DNA of 11,377 nucleotides from Verrucomicrobiota bacterium. Its GTDB lineage: Bacteria; Verrucomicrobiota; Verrucomicrobiia; Opitutales; Opitutaceae. How positions within the stretch are numbered: the first letter of the stretch is position 1; the number at the start of each line of letters is the position of its first letter. The translations under genes were made by a program, and so were the position numbers. Positions 6,390 through 11,377 of the stretch are shown piece after piece. Under the pieces are notes generated by a model. It ran no database searches. It saw only the letters and a list, made by a program, of their open reading frames with translations, and was not told the origin of the DNA. The stretch spans positions 1-11,377 of the forward strand of contig JAURJO010000231.1 in the NCBI GenBank assembly GCA_030832235.1, read 5' to 3'.

Positions 6390-7868
6390 TCAACCGGTGC
6401 GCTGGAGAAACACGTGGAGCTCGGCGGCGAGTTTGCCGCCGAAGCCCTCGACCGCGGCGATCTCCTCCGGCGAAGCCGCGCGCAATCGGCTAATGTCGCC
6501 GAAATACGCGAGCAGGGCCGCGCGGCGCACGGGACCGAGGCCGGGAAAATCATCGAGGATGCTCTCGCGGATCCGTCGGGAGCGCAGCTCGGCGTTATAG
6601 GTGTTGGCGAACCGGTGCGCTTCGTCGCGCAAGCGCTGCAGCAGGTTGAGGCCCGGGTGGTCGAGCGGCAGGTTCAGTGGCGCGCGTTCGTCGGGGAAAA
6701 TGATCGTCTCGTGTTTTTTCGCGAGGCCGATGATCGCCGGCGGCATGGCGTCGATCGCGACAAAAGCCTTCAGCGCGGCGCCGATCTGGCCGCGGCCGCC
6801 GTCGATCACGATCAGGTCGGGCAATGGGCTGCCTTCCTCCGCCAGGCGCCGGTAACGGCGGCCGACGACCTCCTCCATCGCGCGGAAATCGTCGTTGCCC
6901 ACGAAGCTGCGGATCTGGAAGCGGCGGTACTCGTCCTTGTCGGGCCGTCCGTCCGAAAAATGCACCATCGCGGCGACCACGAAGGTGCCGGAGATGTGCG
7001 AGATGTCGAAGCACTCCATCGTGCGCGGCGGGCCGGACAGACCGAGCGCCTCCTGCAGGGCGGCGAGCGCGGTGGCGTCACCCGACGGTCGCGTGGGATC
7101 GGAGCGGTCGAAGTTCCGCGCGCGCCGGAGTGTGCGGTCGAGGGCGAAGACGATGTCTCGCAACTCGGCCGCCTTCTCGAACTCCCGTTTCTCCGCGGCG
7201 GCCGTCATCTCCTCCCGAAGGGTGACGAGCCACTCACGCGACTTGCCGTCGAGGAAGTCGCAGGCGCGCGTCACGCGCTCGCGGTACTCCTCCGTCGTCA
7301 CCGGCTCCCGCGTGCCGTAGATCTCCTCGCGGGCGTCGTCATAAAGCCGCCAGCGGCCGTCCTCCAGCCGCTGCGGCGCGCCGTCCGCGAGCAGGATGCC
7401 GAACTGCCGGCGCATCTGCGCGAGCGTGCGGCGGAGAAGCCCGCTGTGCGCGAACGGGCCGAAATAACGTGAGCGGTCCTCCTTGCGCAGACGTGTGAGC
7501 CGGAAACGCGGCAGCGCCTCCGCGAGGTCGACGCGCACGAGGAGGAAGCGCTTGTCGTCGGTGAAGTCCGTGTTGTACCTCGGACGCCACTGCTTGATCA
7601 GCTTGCCCTCGAGGAGCAGCGCCTCGGGCTCCGACCGCACCTCGATCACCTCAAAGTCGGTGATCAGCCGGATCAGGGCGCGGATCTTCGGCTGCTCGAC
7701 GGTCCTCGCGCGTCCGCGCTGGAAGTAGGACGACACGCGCTTCTTCAGGCTCCGCGCCTTGCCCACGTAGATGATGCGCCCGAGGCGGTCCTTCATCAGG
7801 TAGACGCCGGGACGTTCCGGCAGCTGGCGGACTTTCTCCTTCAGGGAACTGGGCGTGGATTCTTCCAA
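6390..7868 (-). CDS. uvrC: UvrC, excinuclease ABC subunit C (compact form lacking the Cys cluster)
   Basis: The nuclease subunit of UvrABC nucleotide excision repair, which cuts the damaged strand on both sides of a lesion. It has 492 aa from the chosen start (E. coli has 610). The GIY-YIG domain at about 20-100 contains PGVYLMKD, RIIYVGKARSLKKR (Y23, Y34, R44) and LLLEGKLIK (E87). The UVR (UvrB-binding) motif lies at about 214-249. The RNase H-like 5'-nuclease has ECFDISH (D288), GNDDFRAM (D327), VIDGGRGQ (D356) and RDEAHRFA (H418). A helix-hairpin-helix domain spans about 436-490. The usual four-Cys insert between the GIY-YIG domain and the UVR motif is absent. No ATG fits the start. TTG at 7868 places SSLKEKVRQLPERPGVY at the usual distance; an in-frame GTG at 7988 would add 40 Arg-rich residues. 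Divergent from cinA. Confidence 0.95.
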   Translation of the reverse strand: MEESTPSSLKEKVRQLPERPGVYLMKDRLGRIIYVGKARSLKKRVSSYFQRGRARTVEQPKIRALIRLITDFEVIEVRSEPEALLLEGKLIKQWRPRYNTDFTDDKRFLLVRVDLAEALPRFRLTRLRKEDRSRYFGPFAHSGLLRRTLAQMRRQFGILLADGAPQRLEDGRWRLYDDAREEIYGTREPVTTEEYRERVTRACDFLDGKSREWLVTLREEMTAAAEKREFEKAAELRDIVFALDRTLRRARNFDRSDPTRPSGDATALAALQEALGLSGPPRTMECFDISHISGTFVVAAMVHFSDGRPDKDEYRRFQIRSFVGNDDFRAMEEVVGRRYRRLAEEGSPLPDLIVIDGGRGQIGAALKAFVAIDAMPPAIIGLAKKHETIIFPDERAPLNLPLDHPGLNLLQRLRDEAHRFANTYNAELRSRRIRESILDDFPGLGPVRRAALLAYFGDISRLRAASPEEIAAVEGFGGKLAAELHVFLQRTG

Positions 7869-7945
7869 GGCGGTGGATTTCCGCCCGCGGCCCGCGATCC
7901 GTCCGGCGACGGCGCCGCTCGACCGCTGGCGTTTTGGAAGAATCC
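7857..7945. repeat. Perfect 12-bp inverted repeat flanking the uvrC-cinA divergent region
   Basis: GGATTCTTCCAA at 7857-7868 and its exact reverse complement TTGGAAGAATCC at 7934-7945 are separated by 65 bases. The arms are less GC-rich than their surroundings. The left arm coincides with the first four uvrC codons (TTG GAA GAA TCC on the minus strand) if uvrC starts at 7868; the right arm lies upstream of cinA. A second, shorter inverted repeat (GGCGG at 7869-7873 and CCGCC at 7881-7885) sits beside the left arm. These could be two regulator half-sites or a long-range stem. The repeat is seen directly; its role is unknown. Confidence 0.55.
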
Positions 7946-8013
7946 GCCTAGGATCGGCGTCCGCAAGTATGGTTTCGGATCCCAACACGCCCAGCGGCCT
8001 ATCATCGCGTCCC

Positions 8014-9309
8014 GTGGCATCAGTCCGCTACGAGCTGCTCACGCTCGGCGACGAGCTGCTGCTCGGCCTCACCGCCAACGGCCACCTCACGTTCATCGGT
8101 GCGCAGCTCGGCCGCCGCGGCGCGCTCCTGCGACGCAACGTCACCATCACGGACGAGGCCGACGCGATCGCGGCCCAGTTCCGCGAGAGCTGGTCGCGTT
8201 CGGACGTGGTGATCACCACCGGCGGCCTCGGGCCGACCTGCGACGACCGTACCCGGGAAGTTATCGCCGGGTTGCTCGGGCAAAGGCTGGTCTTCGATCC
8301 CGCGGTGGAGAGGGCGATGCAGGAACGTTTCGCGAGGTTCGGCCGGAAGATGACCGAGAATAATCTGAAGCAGGCGTATGTTTTTGAACGGGGCGAAGTG
8401 CTAACGAATGCGAACGGCACCGCGCCGGGCCTGTGGGCCGAACAGGACGGAAAAGTACTGGTGATGCTGCCGGGTCCGCCCAACGAGCTGCAGCCGATGT
8501 TCCTGGAGCAGGTCGTGCCTCGGCTCGCGGCGTGCGGATTGCTCGAGGCGCGCGAGGCCTACGTGCAGTTGCGTACCGCCGGCATCGGCGAGTCGGCGCT
8601 GGAGATGCGCCTGCAGCCGTTCTTCACGCCGCACGGCGCGGCGCTCAGCGTCGCTTTCTGCGCGCACCAGGGAGCGGTCGATTGCCGGATCAGTTCCCCG
8701 GGCGGAGAGCTATCTTACGCCCGTCTTGAGGAGATCGCGGCGGAGTGCGCGCTCAGCCTCGGCGAGGATTTCGTGTGCTACGGCCACGACTCGCTCGCTC
8801 GCGTCTGCGCCGATCTGCTGAGGCAGCAGGAAAAGCGGCTGGCCGTGGCCGAGGCCGCGACCGGCGGCATGCTGGCCAACGCTTTCAGCGAGGTCAGCGG
8901 GGCGTGCAAGTTCTTCGCCGGGGGCGTGGTCTGCAGCTCCAACGACGCTATGACCCTACTGCTCGATGTCCCCGAAAGTCTCCTCCAGCAGCACGGCGCC
9001 GTGAGCGAGGAGGCAGCCGTGGCGCTGGCCACCGGAGCCGCGGAGACGCTCGGGGCCGACTACACGCTGGCGGTGTCCGGCTTCGCCGGTGCCTCCGAGA
9101 CCGGCGCCGGCTCCAGCCCCGTCGGCACCATCTTCATCGGCCTGCACTCACCGGCCGGCGTCTGGGCGAAAAAGCTCAGTTATCCCGGACCGCGCGGCAC
9201 GGTGAAGGTACGGGCCGTGAACGCCGCCCTCGACTGGCTGCGGCGCGAATTGGTGCGCGCCGCCCGCGGCGGCGTCACGACCCAGCGGCGCTCCAACGTG
9301 ATGCGATGA
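8014..9309 (+). CDS. cinA: CinA family protein (COG1058 pyrophosphatase domain plus degenerate NMN-deamidase domain)
   Basis: A 431-aa two-domain CinA. The N-terminal domain (about 1-170) is MoaB/MoeA-like, and in characterised homologues it hydrolyses ADP-ribose and related dinucleotides. It has ELLTLGDELLLG (7-18), TTGGLGPTCDDRTRE (68-82), NANGTAPGLW and MLPGPPNELQPMF (151-163). The C-terminal domain (about 260-415) corresponds to PncC nicotinamide-mononucleotide deamidase of NAD salvage. Its signature ESCTGG reads EAATGG (A281 at the Ser position), SNEAK reads SNDAM (M313 for Lys) and GIAGPGG reads GFAGASE. LGADYTLAVSGFAG and SPVGTIFIGL keep the fold recognisable. The start is GTG at 8014, where similarity begins; ATG at 7969 would add 15 residues. 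The gene is divergent from uvrC and ends in an ATGA overlap with the peptidase gene, so the two are likely co-transcribed. Confidence 0.93.
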   Translation: MASVRYELLTLGDELLLGLTANGHLTFIGAQLGRRGALLRRNVTITDEADAIAAQFRESWSRSDVVITTGGLGPTCDDRTREVIAGLLGQRLVFDPAVERAMQERFARFGRKMTENNLKQAYVFERGEVLTNANGTAPGLWAEQDGKVLVMLPGPPNELQPMFLEQVVPRLAACGLLEAREAYVQLRTAGIGESALEMRLQPFFTPHGAALSVAFCAHQGAVDCRISSPGGELSYARLEEIAAECALSLGEDFVCYGHDSLARVCADLLRQQEKRLAVAEAATGGMLANAFSEVSGACKFFAGGVVCSSNDAMTLLLDVPESLLQQHGAVSEEAAVALATGAAETLGADYTLAVSGFAGASETGAGSSPVGTIFIGLHSPAGVWAKKLSYPGPRGTVKVRAVNAALDWLRRELVRAARGGVTTQRRSNVMR

Positions 9310-10130
9310 GCCGCCGCGGCGCGCTGCTTCGCTGTCTTTTCCTCGCCGCGATCGCGGCCGCGACTTCAGCGGCGGAGGAAAACAACCCGGTCACGCGTGC
9401 CGGACCTCCCCGGGGCACGCTGCTCATCGTCGGGGGCGGCGCGATGGGTGGACTCTGGGATGTGTTCCTGCGGCTCGCCGGCGGGAAGGAATCGGAGATC
9501 GTGGTGATCCCGACCGCCGCCACGACGGTCGATGGCGAGGACGCCGTGCTCGGCGTGCTCCGAACGCGCGGCGCGGTGCGCGTCACGCAACTCCACACCC
9601 GCGATCGGTCCGCGGCCGACTCCGAGGCTTTTTGCGCGCCGCTGCGATCGGCGAAGGCGGTCTGGATCACGGGTGGACGCCAGTGGCGTCTCACCGACGC
9701 CTATCTCGGCACGCGTGTGCAGCGGGAACTCGAGGCGCTGCTGGCGCGCGGCGGCGTGATCGGCGGCAGCTCCGCCGGTGCCACCATCCAGGGAAGTTAC
9801 CTCGTTCGCGGGTCACCGCGCGACAACCGCATCATGATGTCGCCCGGCCACGAGGAGGGCTTCGGCTTCCTGCGCGCCAGTGCGATCGACCAGCACGTCG
9901 ACACGCGTGGCCGGGCGGATGATCTGCGGCCGGTGCTGCGTGCGCATCCCGCGCTGCTCGGGGTCGGCCTCGATGAAGCGACCGCGATCATCGTGCGCGG
10001 TGACGAGGCCGAGGTGGTTGGGAAAGGACAGGTGCGCTTTTTCCCGGCGCCGGAAGCCGCGGTGCACGTGTTGCGGGCGGGCGAGCGTTTCGATCTCGGC
10101 GCAAGGCGCCTTTCGACGGCGTCGCGTTGA
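9306..10130 (+). CDS. Exported cyanophycinase-like serine peptidase (family S51)
   Basis: A 274-aa protein of peptidase family S51, whose characterised members include cyanophycinase (cleaves the Arg-Asp storage polymer) and dipeptidase E. An N-terminal signal peptide is visible: MSRRGALLRC, a hydrophobic core to about 19 and a probable cut near TSAA-EEN. The product should therefore reach the periplasm or exterior. Family motifs follow: LLIVGGGAMGG (39-49), VVIPTAA, ITGGRQWRL (121-129), VIGGSSAGATIQG (151-163, nucleophile S156 in the GxSAGA position) and SAIDQHVDTRGR (192-203, likely catalytic H197), then LGVGLDEATA (218-227). The Cys at position 10 lies inside the hydrophobic core, so it is not a lipobox. 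The ATG overlaps the cinA stop (ATGA), pointing to translational coupling. No cyanophycin synthetase is present here, so the substrate is not established. Convergent with purC, 6 bases away. Confidence 0.9.
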   Translation: MSRRGALLRCLFLAAIAAATSAAEENNPVTRAGPPRGTLLIVGGGAMGGLWDVFLRLAGGKESEIVVIPTAATTVDGEDAVLGVLRTRGAVRVTQLHTRDRSAADSEAFCAPLRSAKAVWITGGRQWRLTDAYLGTRVQRELEALLARGGVIGGSSAGATIQGSYLVRGSPRDNRIMMSPGHEEGFGFLRASAIDQHVDTRGRADDLRPVLRAHPALLGVGLDEATAIIVRGDEAEVVGKGQVRFFPAPEAAVHVLRAGERFDLGARRLSTASR

Positions 10131-10136
10131 GGAACG

Positions 10137-11051
10137 TCAGGACGCCAGCAGATCGCGCAATGCCGCGAGATACTTGTCGCGCGTGCGGCCGATGACATCG
10201 GCGGGGATACGCGGACCGGGCGGCCGCTGGTCCCATTGCAACGTGAGCAGGTGGTCGCGCACGAATTGCTTGTCGTAGCTCGGGGGTGAACCGCCGGGCG
10301 CGTAGCTGGCCGCCGGCCAGTAGCGCGAGGAGTCCGGAGTGAGCACCTCGTCGATCAGGAAAAGATTTCCGGCGTCGTCGGTGCCGAACTCGAACTTGGT
10401 GTCGGCGAGGATGATTCCGGCGCGGCGGGCGCGGTCGTGTCCGAAGCGGTACAGGGCGAGGCTCGTCGCCTTGACGCGCGCGTAGAGCTCCACGCCGACG
10501 ATCCCGGCGCCCAGGGCGTCGTCGATCGGCTCGTCGTGCTGCCCCTTGGGGGCCTTGGTGGTCGGGGTGAAGATCGGTTCCGGCAGTCGGTCGGCCTGGC
10601 GCAGGCCCGCGGGCAGGGAGATGCCACATACGGATCCGGTTTTCTGATACGAACTCCAGCCGCTGCCGATGAGGTAACCGCGCGCGACGCACTCGATGGC
10701 GAGCGGCTTGAGCTTGCGCACGATCATGCTGCGCAGGCGGAGGCCCGGGTCGTTGATGCCGCGGCGCGCGAACTCCCCGGCCTGATCGGGCAACAGGTGG
10801 CCGGGGATGATGCCACCGGTCTGGGCGAACCACCAATTGCTCATCTGGGTGAGAATGGCGCCCTTGCCCGGGATGCCGTCGGGCAGGATCACATCGAAGG
10901 CCGAAAGGCGGTCGGTGGCGACCAGGAGGAGCGCGTCGCCGAGATCGAAGATCTCCCGGACCTTTCCGGAAGCCACCTTGGGGAAAGGCAGGCCCTCGAT
11001 GGAAGTGACGGCTTCGCGGGGCAGGGCGGCGGCGATTTCGGCGTAAGTCAT
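10137..11051 (-). CDS. purC: PurC, phosphoribosylaminoimidazole-succinocarboxamide (SAICAR) synthase
   Basis: Catalyses the ATP-dependent joining of CAIR and aspartate to give SAICAR in de novo purine synthesis, in the cytoplasm. The 304-aa length matches the longer yeast Ade1-like type. Motifs in order are SGKVREIFDLGD (28-39, nucleotide-binding loop), ATDRLSAFDVILPDGIPGKG (45-64), ECVARGYLIGSGWSSYQKTG (120-139), CGISLPAGL (142-150), EPIFTPTTKAPKGQHDE (158-174), ILADTKFEFG (214-223) and LIDEVLTPDSSRYW (232-245). No key residue appears missing. The start is ATG at 11051 (MTYAEIAAALP); the frame is open further upstream to 11180, but that part runs into the tRNA and looks non-coding. No Shine-Dalgarno is evident. 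It stands alone, not in a pur operon, convergent with the S51 peptidase gene and divergent from tRNA-Glu. Confidence 0.96.
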   Translation of the reverse strand: MTYAEIAAALPREAVTSIEGLPFPKVASGKVREIFDLGDALLLVATDRLSAFDVILPDGIPGKGAILTQMSNWWFAQTGGIIPGHLLPDQAGEFARRGINDPGLRLRSMIVRKLKPLAIECVARGYLIGSGWSSYQKTGSVCGISLPAGLRQADRLPEPIFTPTTKAPKGQHDEPIDDALGAGIVGVELYARVKATSLALYRFGHDRARRAGIILADTKFEFGTDDAGNLFLIDEVLTPDSSRYWPAASYAPGGSPPSYDKQFVRDHLLTLQWDQRPPGPRIPADVIGRTRDKYLAALRDLLAS

Positions 11052-11127
11052 GCGGCGCGGGTTTTCGTGGGCGTCGGCGCAGTCCCGCGCAAACGCAAAC
11101 CACGGCGGCGAGAGGCGAAAATTTACA

Positions 11128-11155
11128 TTGCCCGCGGAGGGCCGCGCCGTACGGT
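11128..11155 (+). promoter_or_regulatory. Candidate sigma-70-type promoter of tRNA-Glu
   Basis: TTGCCC (11128-11133) and TACGGT (11150-11155) are separated by 16 bases, with the -10 box ending 17 bases before the tRNA. The stretch just upstream (11119-11129) is AT-rich in an otherwise GC-rich region. A small CCGCG-CTT-CGCGG hairpin (11157-11169) lies between the box and the tRNA. The boxes are imperfect. Confidence 0.3.
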
Positions 11156-11172
11156 GCCGCGCTTCGCGGTTA

Positions 11173-11250
11173 GTCCCCATCGTCTAGCCTGGTCCAGGAC
11201 ACCGGCCTTTCACGCCGGCAACAGGGGTTCAAATCCCCTTGGGGACGCCA
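11173..11250 (+). tRNA. tRNA-Glu (UUC anticodon), CCA encoded
   Basis: The cloverleaf can be drawn by hand. The acceptor GTCCCCA (11173-11179) pairs perfectly with TGGGGAC (11240-11246), followed by discriminator G and genomically encoded CCA (11248-11250). The anticodon stem CCGGC/GCCGG encloses loop CTTTCAC, with anticodon TTC at 11209-11211. The T arm is AGGGG-TTCAAAT-CCCCT, and the D arm lies in GTCTAGCCTGGTCCAGGAC. UUC reads both GAA and GAG. The acceptor and D-arm sequences are typical of bacterial tRNA-Glu. It is followed by a T-rich stretch (11251-11275). Confidence 0.97.
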
Positions 11251-11334
11251 TTCTCTTTCTAGTTATCTTTTTCTACGGCCTGATTTTTTAGGCTGAGTAT
11301 GTTCCAAGTTTTTGAGCCGGGGGAGGCCTGATCA

Positions 11335-11377
11335 ATGCTGTCGTCGGAAGCACCGTCGCCGGAAGAAGTTCAAGCCC
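11335..11377 (+). CDS. Possible 5' start of a further gene, cut by the window edge
   Basis: An ATG at 11335 opens a frame that stays open for 14 codons to the edge (MLSSEAPSPEEVQA). It is preceded 8 bases upstream by GGGGGAGG (11319-11326), the best Shine-Dalgarno match in the window. Too little is present to identify a product. It could also be chance, since an open frame of this length is not significant; the ribosome binding site is the only support. Confidence 0.35.
   Translation, partial: MLSSEAPSPEEVQA

Noticed and set aside
8745..9305. An upstream in-frame extension of the S51 peptidase through cinA.
   Set aside because: The extension is an Arg-rich shadow frame of cinA, and the ATG at 9306 gives a proper signal peptide.
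9333..9335. A Cys in the S51 peptidase signal sequence as a lipoprotein attachment site.
   Set aside because: It lies at position 10, inside the hydrophobic core and without a lipobox before it; a normal signal-peptidase cut after about residue 23 fits better.
10098..10113. GGCGC-AAG-GCGCC-TTT as a terminator of the cinA/S51 operon.
   Set aside because: It lies inside the peptidase coding region and has only three T residues; such GC hairpins are common by chance here.
11276..11295. CGGCCT-GATTTTTT-AGGCTG as the tRNA-Glu terminator.
   Set aside because: The stem has 6 pairs including a G-U, and the T-run is in the loop instead of after the stem, so it does not fit a Rho-independent terminator.
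1..11377. CRISPR array, insertion sequence, toxin-antitoxin or prophage module.
   Set aside because: No regularly spaced direct repeats, transposase or integrase motifs, terminal repeats with target duplications, or paired small toxin/antitoxin genes were seen on either strand.

Overview
The window is GC-rich (well above 60% by eye) and densely coded, with no intergenic gap longer than about 150 bases. The gene content fits a Verrucomicrobiota bacterium, probably near Opitutus/Opitutaceae. It includes a compact UvrC, a GH88 hydrolase, a HisJ-type PHP phosphatase, an exported S51 peptidase and a small conserved LLLEE-type protein. The assignment is an inference from protein style; no taxonomic marker such as rRNA is present.

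Layout. (1) 1-3165, minus strand: a tight three-gene run, GH88 unsaturated glucuronyl hydrolase -> PHP/histidinol-phosphatase-like protein -> rlmN (3' end cut by the window edge). The last two genes each begin with GTG exactly 10 bases after the previous stop. (2) 3292-3612, plus strand: a small conserved protein divergent from GH88, with an 18-base near-palindrome touching its start codon. (3) 3622-4704, minus: an unrecognised 360-aa protein whose spaced K...E...DxxxxN...DFD residues suggest a divergent kinase-like fold. (4) 4787-6373, plus: a polytopic membrane protein resembling GT-C glycosyltransferases, with a C-terminal soluble domain. (5) 6390-7868, minus: uvrC, lacking the usual cysteine cluster. 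(6) 8014-10130, plus: cinA overlapping by 4 bases (ATGA) an exported cyanophycinase-like S51 peptidase. (7) 10137-11051, minus: purC. (8) 11173-11250, plus: tRNA-Glu(UUC), then an AT-richer stretch and what may be the first codons of another gene with a strong Shine-Dalgarno sequence.

Functionally this is mostly housekeeping: 23S rRNA/tRNA A2 methylation (RlmN), nucleotide excision repair (UvrC), purine synthesis (PurC), nucleotide/NAD salvage (CinA) and Glu decoding. Polymer-degradation genes (GH88, S51 peptidase) and lineage-specific unknowns are interspersed. I see no CRISPR array, insertion sequence, prophage or toxin-antitoxin module.

The most interesting signals are the kinase-like orphan protein, the CinA deamidase domain that has lost its Ser and Lys positions, the Cys-free UvrC linker, and a perfect 12-bp inverted repeat between uvrC and cinA. 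I see no evidence for a complete, previously undescribed multi-gene system.
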